Shown here piece after piece: positions 6,990 to 16,101 of a stretch of 20,991 nucleotides of DNA. A program made the translations under genes and the position numbers. Numbering within the stretch: position 1 is the first letter of the stretch; the number at the start of each line of letters is the position of its first letter. Source of the stretch: a virus; IMG/VR virus record IMGVR_UViG_3300032579_000084, positions 1 through 20,991 of that record. One strand, given 5' to 3'. A model generated the notes under the pieces. That model saw nothing but the letters and a program-made list of their open reading frames with translations. It was not told where the DNA came from and did not search any database.

Positions 6990-9534
6990 TTACAACTCCA
7001 ATAAAATAAGGTCTGATAGTATTATCAACTAATAAACTTTCACCCCAATGTGTGCGCGCTTTTTCATCTTTTTTCTCGCTGGTGCTTGCGTAACCAATAC
7101 CAAACGCATTAAATGTTGCGTCACGGTAAAAATAAATAAGCTCACCGCCAGAATCAACGGGCGAGTAACTAAAATACCACGGGTCAGGGTTGTTTTGATG
7201 TACCTTAACCGCCCCAACATCATGTATCGCTATACAAACCTTGCCACTACTTTCGCCATCTGTGGTTTTGTTTATTGTGTACTGATTGATCTGCGGCGCT
7301 TCGCCGCCAATGATTACACCGGTAGCATTACCTGAATATGGAGAATGACGATAGGTATATTTGGCACAAACGCCTGAAACGTCTTTATAGCCACCAACGG
7401 GAACACCGAACCAATCACCGCTATAAGCATATTCATCATAAGGTGTTTTTAATACCGGCTCTCTGTCACGGGTAGCATAGACATACTCACCTACCGTTGG
7501 TGATGGGCTTCCAATGGCATTGTTGCTATTTCCCATCCAGTGAAAAATTGGGTCATACGTCCAAATACCATAACTCACTGGGTCAGCAACAGATTTCCTT
7601 GCTACTTCCTCATAGTAACTGCTGCTGTTATATGACTCTGTAAACGCATATAAAATACTATCCCGACACAAAACAGGAACGCATATTCCAATGCTCAAAT
7701 TATCCCCACCTTTAACCGTTTTAATTGTCTTATGGCTGTAGTACCTTGCACGACTCAAGTCACCCCACATATAAAGAATGGCAGGTGTTTGATAGGCAGG
7801 CTGTCCATAACCCAAATCTTTTCCTGTAATTTTAGTATAAGCTTCGGACTCACTCACAGCTCGCCTATCGTCAAAATCAGTGGTGTATAAATACCCCATA
7901 ATTTGACTATTGCCACTAAAAGTAGTTTCTTCCCATTCGCCGATTATCATGTAATCTTCAAATGTAGATTCCTTGTCTTTATAAAACTTGCTTTCGTCAC
8001 AGAAATACTTAACCACTTTTAGACTATCGTCAACATAACACCCAAAAACAACGGTATCACATTTAACGAATCCGCCTTTGTAGTCAGGCATTGTCATATC
8101 AAATGACTGACAGCCATCGCCATTTAGTGTAGGGAATTTCAGATATCCAAATGACTGCGGCTTGTCTTTTGACCACCAATACACACGCCCCTTGGTTGTC
8201 TGAGCCATACTGCCGGTATGCTTTTTTTTAGGCTCAAGTTTTAACTCATTCCATTGGTCGAAGTTAAAATACTGGTATGCCTGCAACTCTGCACCATTTA
8301 AGCGATTTATTTTATAGCGTATCGCTTTTAATTCTTCGCTCTCGCCATTGAGCCCAGCTAAGATTTTTGCTTTTAATTCCTCGTCATCCCTGTTTAAACT
8401 TACCTCATAATCAATATCAACCAGTTTTAAGGATAGCTTAAAGCCGTAACTCCAACGCATACCGCTATCATCAAACGACCAACAAGTATTAAACCCTTCA
8501 GATGCTTTGCTGTTAAACGACCATCCGCAGGCATCATAATATAAGCTGTGCTTGTAGAATTCTGCCGTGTCGCATAGGCGCTGAATATAACCTGCACGAA
8601 TCCAAGCTTCTCGATATTCACCCACTGGCATTAATTCGCCTGTTGGCAAACCGCCAAATTTATCAATAATGGCGATTATTTCGTCATCATTACGCCTTTC
8701 CACCCACTCACGAAAAGCTGGTGAGGTGGTAGCAGGAATCACGGGTAATGGCATGACGTAAACACCACTTGGCGATACCTCTATCAAAAAACATTGGTTG
8801 CTACTGAATCCTACGGCGTGTGTTTTGCTACCATAAGAATAGCTTATTTTGCCTTCATTGTATGGAACGCCCTTGGATGGTCCAAGTATGTATTGCTCAA
8901 TCTCAATATCTATCTTTTTTGAAACATCATCGGGCAATATGTATAGCTTCTTATCCCAATCGGTTGGCTTATCATCATCAGTTAATGGCCTTCCATAACC
9001 TGCTATGACTTGCACGACACTAGCCATTGCGCCCGAATACCACGTTGGTAATAATTTATGATATTGCGTGTAAAGCATAATGCCTTTATATCTTGGCTCG
9101 AAATATTTGAATTGGTAATCATACTCAACAGCAAGCTTTCTAAATTCGAGCGTTCGTGGCGGCATAGACTTGTTCGGATCGTAACCTATCAATCTGCGTC
9201 GCGTGGTGGTGGTAGCTTTTAGGCTTATGTTGGAATCATCCTTGATTATTGGGCGCTGAATAACACCGCTTAAAATCATAGGGATTTTGTATTTTGTTGA
9301 TAACGGCTGTATTTCAGATAATGGCTTGTCAACGATAACTCGAAGGGTGCCACCCATGTCCTGTATGATAGCTGTACCGCCATCTGGTAAATCATAGACG
9401 CGCTTTAGGCTATCAAGCTCATTTACTTGCTTATAGTTGGTGAATTTTTGCACTGTATGTTGAATAAACGACAAATCATCTTTCGATAATTCGCCGTTTT
9501 CAACAAATAGTGCAAATGGTCTGGGTTGGTGCAT
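6982..9534 (-). CDS. Large phage structural protein of unknown function, 850 aa
   Basis: The protein begins MHQPRPFALF. Its ATG lies 4 nt after the TAG stop of the 193-aa gene (TAGTGAAATG) with no clear Shine-Dalgarno, so translation probably depends on coupling. It is soluble, rich in Tyr, Trp, Asp and Gly, and looks mainly beta-stranded after an N-terminal helical ~50 residues. It has several cysteines scattered through the C-terminal two thirds and no recognisable catalytic motif, Walker box or transmembrane segment. It is flanked by the 193-aa structural protein and the SDSA-repeat protein, within one operon, so a tail or adhesin role is the simplest guess. I do not recognise a family. 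Confidence 0.75.
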   Translation of the reverse strand: MHQPRPFALFVENGELSKDDLSFIQHTVQKFTNYKQVNELDSLKRVYDLPDGGTAIIQDMGGTLRVIVDKPLSEIQPLSTKYKIPMILSGVIQRPIIKDDSNISLKATTTTRRRLIGYDPNKSMPPRTLEFRKLAVEYDYQFKYFEPRYKGIMLYTQYHKLLPTWYSGAMASVVQVIAGYGRPLTDDDKPTDWDKKLYILPDDVSKKIDIEIEQYILGPSKGVPYNEGKISYSYGSKTHAVGFSSNQCFLIEVSPSGVYVMPLPVIPATTSPAFREWVERRNDDEIIAIIDKFGGLPTGELMPVGEYREAWIRAGYIQRLCDTAEFYKHSLYYDACGWSFNSKASEGFNTCWSFDDSGMRWSYGFKLSLKLVDIDYEVSLNRDDEELKAKILAGLNGESEELKAIRYKINRLNGAELQAYQYFNFDQWNELKLEPKKKHTGSMAQTTKGRVYWWSKDKPQSFGYLKFPTLNGDGCQSFDMTMPDYKGGFVKCDTVVFGCYVDDSLKVVKYFCDESKFYKDKESTFEDYMIIGEWEETTFSGNSQIMGYLYTTDFDDRRAVSESEAYTKITGKDLGYGQPAYQTPAILYMWGDLSRARYYSHKTIKTVKGGDNLSIGICVPVLCRDSILYAFTESYNSSSYYEEVARKSVADPVSYGIWTYDPIFHWMGNSNNAIGSPSPTVGEYVYATRDREPVLKTPYDEYAYSGDWFGVPVGGYKDVSGVCAKYTYRHSPYSGNATGVIIGGEAPQINQYTINKTTDGESSGKVCIAIHDVGAVKVHQNNPDPWYFSYSPVDSGGELIYFYRDATFNAFGIGYASTSEKKDEKARTHWGESLLVDNTIRPYFIGVVNE

Positions 9535-9538
9535 TTCA

Positions 9539-10120
9539 CTATACAGTTAGGCTGAGACGATAACCGATTTCAAAAATATCCCCATCTTGGAATACACGGG
9601 CAGATGGATATTTAGTTGCTGAAATCAATGCGCCTGTTGTACCGCCTTTTGCGCTAGAGGTAAGCATAGCAGCGCCTTGCACTGTAAGCTGCGACGCTGT
9701 TTTGATGGTAACGCTTGCCACGTTTGCCATGTTGTCAATCGATGCCGTTGTCGTAGCATTGGCAGGCTTCCATTGTGGGCGTGTTGCTAAGGTATAGCCT
9801 TCGGTCATACTAACAATTTCAGATGCAGTTGCAGAGAATGACGCGGCAGTCCAATCAGCGGTTGGTGTTGCTGATGCAGCAAATAAAGCAAGATAATAGC
9901 CAGATGGTTTGGCAGTTGAGCCTAATGCCACATTTAAGATATGCACTAAACCCTCAGTGACAATTAGGTTTTTAGTAACATTCCACTCACCATCATTTAC
10001 GCGGTCAATGTATTCACCGGCAGCAGCAACGCCTTGGCGTGGGAAGTAGATGCCTTCGCTAGTGACTTCGTAATCTTCTTTACTGATAGCGATAGCAAGT
10101 TCTTTGTTTAAGTTCGACAT
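9539..10120 (-). CDS. Phage virion structural protein, 193 aa
   Basis: The start at ATG 10120 has an AAGGA Shine-Dalgarno 8 nt upstream. After a charged N-terminus (~40 aa) there is a Ser/Thr/Ala-rich beta-sandwich-like domain: NLIVTEGLVHILNVAL near residue 52, a GYYLALFAA strand, an EGYTLATRPQW segment near 108, KGGTTGALISA near 157 and an R-x-F-x-x-GD-x-F-E-I-G-Y-x-L-x-(L) ending. This domain type (TEGL-x-x-LL-x-VAL ... W-Y-x-ALF ... TRP-x-W ... GGTTG-x-L ... GD-x-L-x-x-x-Y) recurs in many phage genomes as a small virion protein of undetermined place, often near tail or head-fibre genes. The stop lies 4 nt before the next gene. The exact role is open. Confidence 0.75.
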   Translation of the reverse strand: MSNLNKELAIAISKEDYEVTSEGIYFPRQGVAAAGEYIDRVNDGEWNVTKNLIVTEGLVHILNVALGSTAKPSGYYLALFAASATPTADWTAASFSATASEIVSMTEGYTLATRPQWKPANATTTASIDNMANVASVTIKTASQLTVQGAAMLTSSAKGGTTGALISATKYPSARVFQDGDIFEIGYRLSLTV

Positions 10121-10149
10121 AGCGATGTTCCTTTGTTGATTAACATCGC

Positions 10150-11328
10150 CTAGCTTACTGTAGTTATCACCCGCTTATTAAACCTTACAGAGTTGCCGCG
10201 CGCCGCAGCAATATCTTTAAGCCTTGATGATTGATACGGGGTCACGCTGCCATCGGGCATACCCGCCATATATCCTAGGTTTGATAGCCACACTACCACT
10301 TGTGCGCCAGTAGATTGCTCACTGGTTTCAATCGCCATTCTTACTGAGCTGCCTTCAATGGGCGCCTGCTGAGCTTTGCGAATTAAAATAAAATCGCTTG
10401 GGTTGGTGCCTTGTAGAAAAGCAACATGATCTCTTTGCCCCACCCAAATACCACCATCGACAGGCTCTAAAAAGGTGATTGCTTGCGGCATTTGGATAAA
10501 ATCATGGCGCTCGTCATGCAAGTGATAGGCAAGCGCTTGCGAAAAACGAATGATATTAGCGGATGCCTGCCATAACCGACCTTGCCACACTGACAAGTAT
10601 TTACCGCTTGGCATGATGGATAAATGTTTGAATGGCGATACTCTACCTAGTTTTGGCAGTACGGTAATTTCATAAGAATGGGTATTAACTGGCAAGGTTT
10701 CGACCAACTGCAAGTCCATGCCTTCGCCGTGGCTGAGGTACAATCTCACCGCGTTAACGGTATTATCTAGCGGCAATGGCAGCGTTATAAGCAAGCCGCC
10801 TGTTTTATCCAACGTGGTAAATGATAACTCGGATAACGCAGATTCTACATCATCCCTGAGCCATGCTATCGCGGCTTTATACTCTCCAGTGGGCAGGCTT
10901 CCTGGTATCAAAGAAACATTCGCTGCGGGTGGCGTATCAATCCCAAGCTTTCTGGCGCGGTTTCCATCGTATGAGAATATGCCGTTCTTGGCGGCCACTA
11001 TCACTTTGTTGTTTAGCACAGCATGGTATAAGGGTGACTCCCCAACATTGGGCATCAATACTTCATGAGTCCATGTATCGGGATCAACTTTGACCCATTG
11101 ATTTTCAAGTAAGCCAAACACATCGCCATGTAGTGAGCTTTGCCATAGTGACTGATAATTAACATCGCTGACTTTTATGCCGCTTTGACGCAGTTTTATT
11201 TTGCCTTCTTTTGAGATATCGACATTAACCGCATCTCGCACATAAACCATTCCGCTACTATTTTTATCAAGCATCGTAACATCAGACGCATTATCCATGC
11301 CGCCGCATGGCAATAGTTTTACATCCAT
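10150..11328 (-). CDS. Candidate beta-propeller tail/hub protein, 392 aa
   Basis: The start at ATG 11328 has AAGGGG 7 nt upstream and overlaps the previous gene's stop by 10 nt. The N-terminus is of the form M-D-x-K-L-L-P-C-G-G-M-D-N-A, then VRDAVNVDI and a KIKLRQSG segment near residue 45. Such openings are seen in phage proteins that begin with 'decorated' residues and then fold as beta-propellers. Repeated strand-turn units are visible (SLHGDVFGLLENQWVKVD; AVLNNKVIVAAKNGIF; GKYLSVWQGRLWQAS; GGIWVGQRDHVAFLQG), consistent with several blades. Phage propellers of this type serve as head-tail or tail-hub plugs (compare P22 gp10-like proteins), but assignment to a named family would be a guess. 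Confidence 0.72.
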   Translation of the reverse strand: MDVKLLPCGGMDNASDVTMLDKNSSGMVYVRDAVNVDISKEGKIKLRQSGIKVSDVNYQSLWQSSLHGDVFGLLENQWVKVDPDTWTHEVLMPNVGESPLYHAVLNNKVIVAAKNGIFSYDGNRARKLGIDTPPAANVSLIPGSLPTGEYKAAIAWLRDDVESALSELSFTTLDKTGGLLITLPLPLDNTVNAVRLYLSHGEGMDLQLVETLPVNTHSYEITVLPKLGRVSPFKHLSIMPSGKYLSVWQGRLWQASANIIRFSQALAYHLHDERHDFIQMPQAITFLEPVDGGIWVGQRDHVAFLQGTNPSDFILIRKAQQAPIEGSSVRMAIETSEQSTGAQVVVWLSNLGYMAGMPDGSVTPYQSSRLKDIAAARGNSVRFNKRVITTVS

Positions 11329-14300
11329 TCGCCTACCCCTTGTCTATAAGTTTCGCTATCCCCATCGGGTCTAATAAAATACTGTCCAAGTTTAACACCA
11401 TGAATGCCAACCGATGAATCATTGATACCGAGTATCGATACCGTTTTATCTAAATTCACCTGCTCAGCCAGTAGCACGCGCATACGCTTACTAAAATACT
11501 TTGACTCATAGTCCATCGTCAGCGCATCAAACCCATCTATCGATAACCCGCGTATTTTTAAAGATATCATACTGCCGCCAAATGCAGCGCTGTCGAATCC
11601 ATCAAGCTGAAACGGCACAAGCTCACCAATGCGCAAAGATTGCCACATATAAGGGGTGTCGTTTCTTGAATAACCGAGTCGCAAAGCATCAAAACCAATA
11701 ACATCAACACGCCTATTCTTTAGCTCTGCATTTCCATAACCTAACGCCAACACATTAAAGCCGTATGCTCTAATATACTGCACGCCCTTATAAGGCGGGT
11801 AATTAACCGTATGCGATCCATCAACAAAACTATCAATCCCTTTGACCTCAATATTTTGCGGAACGAAAGGTATTGACGGGATGCCAAAATAGGGCGGTCT
11901 TATTGCTATTGGCTTAACATACCTTGTCACCAAATCAATATTAACATCATCACCCATTTTTAACGCATCGACGCCGCGAGCATAATATTGACGATGCTTA
12001 TTTTCGACAGATGCCATGCCAACCCAACCGCCAGTCGCTTTACTATCCCAATCATGATAAGGATAAATTGTCTGCAGTTTGATTACAGGCCTGCCAACTT
12101 TTATTTCATTGTCTAAACCAGCTACGTTAATGTAATTATTTTTGTTTCTGATAGTTGGGGCGCTTACGTCTTGCTGCTGTGCAATTCCATACTTAATAAC
12201 AATATTATTTGACCATACAAAGGCATCGCCGAATTTTTGTGATAAAAACCCTTGGGTATAAAGCACGTTTTGATTTATACCTACCGCGCCAAATATCAGT
12301 GATTCAAAGCCGCTTTGTGATTCGTTGTGAAGTATGTATTGCAGGGAATAAGGCGCTGACTGACCTTTTACTATCTTGTGATACTGACTAATATCCGGCG
12401 CGCCAAGCCCGTTTATGATTTTGATATTCTGCTTGGTATCAGATATTTTATGCAGTCCAAACAAATTAGCATTATCGCCTGTAGCAAGCACATTGCGCCA
12501 TTGCGTACGCAAGGAAGCAATGCCAAATTCAGCGCTATCATGTCCAAATGTTTTTACTTCAGGTGTTTTATTCCATACAAACGGCTCGCCAAAATAGTCT
12601 TTTAATGCCCATCTGGGCGTTATTATATTCCTATGGATTGTAAGATGCGGACTGCCAACGGATGACACCCATATACCATCCGCGCTAAAACCTTTCACTT
12701 CGATGTAATTGGTTAGCTTCTCTATGGTAGGCAGATTGACATAAGGTGGCGTTATAGCATAACGACTTTCGATATCTATATTTCGCACTCGATAGGCGAT
12801 CATTGGGGTGCCTAGCTCTTGGCTATTCCAGTTCCCCACACGATCATAATAGCGGCGCGTGTTTTTTATATCCGCATCGCCAAAATCACCAACAAAACCT
12901 TTCGCCGATACTATTCTCGCGCTGTTGTTTATGATACTCCAATGAGAGATTGGCATCGGGTTTATTGACTCGCCAATGATGCGCCTTACGCCAAACGCTA
13001 TCATTGAGACGCCAAAAATATTAGATTTAATGGAATCTGGTAGAACGGGGGATGCGGTATTTTGAATTGACGTATTGCCAAACTTCACAGCATTGAAGCC
13101 GAACGCACCCATATTTCTATTGCGGTTTTCAATCGTGGTCCACAAGCCAAACGGCATCGGCACCAGACCATTGCCGCTATCGTATTGCTGTTCAATATAC
13201 TGCCGTTTATTGAAAACCAATACTTGCCCAATCTGGACTTGAGTTTTTTTAATTGGGTCAAATGTGGTGATAAAGCCATCAACCAAAACATACCTTGTTT
13301 TTAAGCCAATATTAGCTAAGCCAAAATCAGCAACAAAGGGTTGCGGGTAAATATCTTGAGCGATGGGGATAATTCGCTCGCCAAACAATGATGCGATAAA
13401 TCCATTAGGACCAATAACAATATTTCGACTAACACGATGATTGCTTGAGTTTTTGTTGTCTGAGATTATCGAATCAACTTCGATGTATCTTTTCTTGAAA
13501 CTCACCCAATGCGCGCCAAAACTAGCCGCATTGACGCCTTGTGCTATCAGTTCACGAACGCCATGCGTTACAGTTGGCACACCAACATCGAGCCAATTAC
13601 TACCAACCGTATTAACGCGGCGTTGGTAATTCCATGCAATCGTTTCACCAAAACTATTTTTACTGAATCCCACTGCATAAATTTGTCTATACTTGTTTGA
13701 TACCCATGTATTACCAAACAAGGCGGCATCAAAAGGCGATGGGGCAAATGATGGCGTTCGCTTTACCTGCGCATTGCCAACAATGGCAGTATCAAATCCG
13801 GTAGGTGCTGTATAGCGAATCCGTGACGATATAAAAGCTGCACCAAACTCACCAACAAAGCCTCTTGGTTGTAGCGATGGCGTGGCATTGCGTATTTCAA
13901 CATTACCGACTGACGCATTATCAACACCAACCGTTTGAATCACTCTATTTCTAGTGCGCAGCTCAACCCATTGACTAACAGCCAATTCATTGAATCCTGA
14001 AACATCAATGATGCGCCTGTTATTCTTGATGGCAACATCGCCAAATAGCGCGGTTGTCTGCTGTGGGCTCACATATACAATCTGTGTCGGGTCAAATATC
14101 TTAGGATAGCCACTGTCAAAACTATCAATTCCCTTGGCGAAAATCGGTCTAACGCGATACCAAACAGTAGGCATCCCATAAACTGAATGGTCATCGCCTT
14201 TCGGCATTGGGCTACGTTGAATAAGTGGTTGCGGTATGCTTACTGGCGATATGGCTTCTGGGTATAAAGACCTTGGGTTAACAAGTGGAAGTCCTAAAGA

Positions 14301-14861
14301 TAAGCCTAGTATGCCCTGCACTGTGGCATATTGATCGGCACGAGTATTGACAACTTTGGGGTTTGGCAAGGCGGATGTGGAAAAGCCATTCACGGTGACA
14401 GTTTTTACACCACCACCCATAAATGCGTTGCCGAATAGCTGTGCGTCATAGCTATTTGAATTCACATACTGCCGTAGGTTATATATCCTAGGTGAGCCAA
14501 AAGCAGAAGCATTGAATCCGCTATTTTTAATTTCTTTATTGACGTTAAAAATAATATGGTTTGAATAGCTGCTATCAACATACCCGCCAGCTAGAACATG
14601 AGTATTTTTGTTGTAAATTCTTGGTATTGAAAATGACTCAGTAATAAATCCAGTATTTTTTACATCTTGGCCAAAGACCAAGGATATTTGTCCGGATGCA
14701 AAAGTTTCAAAACCAGATGTATTTACAACTTGGGTTATATCACCAGTATTTTCTTCAAAAGACGTGGATAAACCATAGGGCGCAGATAGTATTGATGGGG
14801 TATTTTCATCCTCATAAGATGCCCCTAAATTTGTTGGGGTGCTAACAACTAAACTACCCAC
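11319..14861 (-). CDS. Giant repetitive tail protein (GF...FG repeats), 1180 aa
   Basis: The start is GTG 14861, overlapping the TAG stop of the LamG gene by one base (TAGTG). About 20 copies of the dipeptide F-G and at least as many G-F or V-G are arranged in degenerate units of ~26-30 residues with the consensus G-F-(D/N)-x-x-x-(F/L)-G-x-x-x-(I/V)-x-(N/L)-x-x-R-x-(I/V). Examples are GFDTAIVGNAQVK, PFDAALFGNTWVSNKYRQ, GVNAASFGAHWVSFKKRYI and GFDSAAFGGSMISLKIR. The array runs almost the full length without a distinct enzymatic domain. Units are highly diverged, so they are old repeats. The context between a LamG fibre-like protein and a propeller candidate indicates a tail fibre or shaft component. 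No transmembrane segment or signal peptide is visible. Confidence 0.8.
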   Translation of the reverse strand: MGSLVVSTPTNLGASYEDENTPSILSAPYGLSTSFEENTGDITQVVNTSGFETFASGQISLVFGQDVKNTGFITESFSIPRIYNKNTHVLAGGYVDSSYSNHIIFNVNKEIKNSGFNASAFGSPRIYNLRQYVNSNSYDAQLFGNAFMGGGVKTVTVNGFSTSALPNPKVVNTRADQYATVQGILGLSLGLPLVNPRSLYPEAISPVSIPQPLIQRSPMPKGDDHSVYGMPTVWYRVRPIFAKGIDSFDSGYPKIFDPTQIVYVSPQQTTALFGDVAIKNNRRIIDVSGFNELAVSQWVELRTRNRVIQTVGVDNASVGNVEIRNATPSLQPRGFVGEFGAAFISSRIRYTAPTGFDTAIVGNAQVKRTPSFAPSPFDAALFGNTWVSNKYRQIYAVGFSKNSFGETIAWNYQRRVNTVGSNWLDVGVPTVTHGVRELIAQGVNAASFGAHWVSFKKRYIEVDSIISDNKNSSNHRVSRNIVIGPNGFIASLFGERIIPIAQDIYPQPFVADFGLANIGLKTRYVLVDGFITTFDPIKKTQVQIGQVLVFNKRQYIEQQYDSGNGLVPMPFGLWTTIENRNRNMGAFGFNAVKFGNTSIQNTASPVLPDSIKSNIFGVSMIAFGVRRIIGESINPMPISHWSIINNSARIVSAKGFVGDFGDADIKNTRRYYDRVGNWNSQELGTPMIAYRVRNIDIESRYAITPPYVNLPTIEKLTNYIEVKGFSADGIWVSSVGSPHLTIHRNIITPRWALKDYFGEPFVWNKTPEVKTFGHDSAEFGIASLRTQWRNVLATGDNANLFGLHKISDTKQNIKIINGLGAPDISQYHKIVKGQSAPYSLQYILHNESQSGFESLIFGAVGINQNVLYTQGFLSQKFGDAFVWSNNIVIKYGIAQQQDVSAPTIRNKNNYINVAGLDNEIKVGRPVIKLQTIYPYHDWDSKATGGWVGMASVENKHRQYYARGVDALKMGDDVNIDLVTRYVKPIAIRPPYFGIPSIPFVPQNIEVKGIDSFVDGSHTVNYPPYKGVQYIRAYGFNVLALGYGNAELKNRRVDVIGFDALRLGYSRNDTPYMWQSLRIGELVPFQLDGFDSAAFGGSMISLKIRGLSIDGFDALTMDYESKYFSKRMRVLLAEQVNLDKTVSILGINDSSVGIHGVKLGQYFIRPDGDSETYRQGVGEWM

Positions 14862-15784
14862 TATTCAAAACCTGCAAAATTACTTGGCGGAACAAATGTT
14901 TTCTCTATATAACGAGCAACCCCTTTTGTAATACGAACTGGTCCAACTTCACCAATAAACTCATAAGAATAACCAGGGTAATCAAGGCGACCTATTCGCA
15001 ATCCATAATCTGATACATAAAAAGCAGAGTTAAGTGTTTGTTCAATAACAAGCACTCCATTAATATATAAGCGAGTATAGCCAGATTGATCTTTGCTTAT
15101 GGCGTAGTGGATATAATCACTTGTAGGGTTTATATTCGCAGGCATAGCAACAGACATACCTTGTGTATTGCCGCCACTGCCATCATTAGATTGCACAAAG
15201 CCAAAACTATCAATATTTAAGCTCACCCACCAAGAAAGGTATCGATCTCCAGTTACAGACCCAAATGACAAAACAGTTCTGGTCCCTGTGCTAGTCGATT
15301 TTAACTTTGCAAAAAATTCAATCGTAAATGCGCTGCCAGATAGATTAGTAGCTGCATTCTGAGTTCTTGGGTCATATACAAAATTACCATACGTCCCATC
15401 AAGGCTCAATGATTTCCCAAATCTTGAATCAACGAATAATGCTGGGCTAGATTGATCACTCCAAGCAAAATTTGTGGATGATACTTTCTCTAGTAGGTTA
15501 TTATTAAGAGATAAGAATGTAATCACATTGCTACGATATTGATCGTAAGTTGCTATGGCTTTTATTTCTTCGCTTACAACACGCGACTCACCCTTTACAG
15601 CAACCACTCTATAAAAGTATGTGCCGTCTAGTACAACACTGCCATCAAAGTAAGTCATTTTGGTTAGACCAGTAGCTATGGGGTCTGGCAATGGCAAACC
15701 ATTCATTGTAGCGTTTGATCGCAATATTTCAAAATAATCAAAATCACCGTATTGTGCCCAATTTAAACGGATACCTACTGCCAT
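14861..15784 (-). CDS. LamG/concanavalin-like tail fibre or adhesin protein, 307 aa
   Basis: Residues 1-75 look like a small fibronectin-III-like module (IRLNWAQYGDFDYFEILRS; GTYFYRVVAVKG). From ~90 to 300 there is a LamG/concanavalin-A-like jellyroll: FLSLNNNLLE, GKSLSLDGTYGNFVYD, FTIEFFAKLKS, HYAISKDQSGYTRLYINGVL, LRIGRLDYPGYSYEFIGEVGPVRITKGVARY and the final F-x-P-P-x-x-F. The 'G-x-(I/L)-x-x-(V/I)-R-(I/L)-(T/S)-x-G-x-A-R-Y' ending is characteristic of LamG-type domains in phage fibres. Such domains usually bind carbohydrates, so a host-surface or self-assembly role is likely. The Shine-Dalgarno is weak (AGAG) and the start lies 8 nt after the upstream stop. It overlaps the next start by one base. 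Confidence 0.85.
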   Translation of the reverse strand: MAVGIRLNWAQYGDFDYFEILRSNATMNGLPLPDPIATGLTKMTYFDGSVVLDGTYFYRVVAVKGESRVVSEEIKAIATYDQYRSNVITFLSLNNNLLEKVSSTNFAWSDQSSPALFVDSRFGKSLSLDGTYGNFVYDPRTQNAATNLSGSAFTIEFFAKLKSTSTGTRTVLSFGSVTGDRYLSWWVSLNIDSFGFVQSNDGSGGNTQGMSVAMPANINPTSDYIHYAISKDQSGYTRLYINGVLVIEQTLNSAFYVSDYGLRIGRLDYPGYSYEFIGEVGPVRITKGVARYIEKTFVPPSNFAGFE

Positions 15785-15792
15785 AATCTACT

Positions 15793-16101
15793 CTATTTAA
15801 TTAAACGACCATACACATCTTCCTGCTTCCAGTAGCCCTTAGCGGCGTGCCAGTCACAGTATTGTTGATAAACACCGTCTTGCGTGTTTCTGATTAGCTC
15901 ATTAACCCAAGGCATAAGATTGCCACTAGAAACGCCATACACTTCTTGGGCAAACATAGCGAACGGCGGCAGTCCTGCTAACCTTGTCCAATCCACTTGT
16001 GGTGCGGATTTTGGTTTTATCTCGTCAGCGGGTGTGGTAAAGGCATTAAATCCTTGCACGCCTGCAATTTGCGCAGGCGGCTTTTCTGTTTGGGTGGTCA
16101 T
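15793..16101 (-). CDS. Hypothetical phage protein, 102 aa
   Basis: The start at ATG 16101 has a strong AAGGAG Shine-Dalgarno and sits in an ATGA overlap with the HNH gene stop. The first ~40 residues are Pro/Ala-rich and probably flexible (PAQIAGVQGFNAF). The rest is a compact Trp/Tyr-rich helical domain (VDWTRLAGLPPFAMFAQEVYG, then QDGVYQQYCDWHAAKGYWKQEDVYG). It contains a single cysteine and no transmembrane segment. It lies before the LamG protein, so a small structural, assembly or chaperone role is possible. The family is not recognised. The strong ribosome site suggests this gene was part of the original operon and the HNH gene was inserted in front of it. Confidence 0.75.
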   Translation of the reverse strand: MTTQTEKPPAQIAGVQGFNAFTTPADEIKPKSAPQVDWTRLAGLPPFAMFAQEVYGVSSGNLMPWVNELIRNTQDGVYQQYCDWHAAKGYWKQEDVYGRLIK

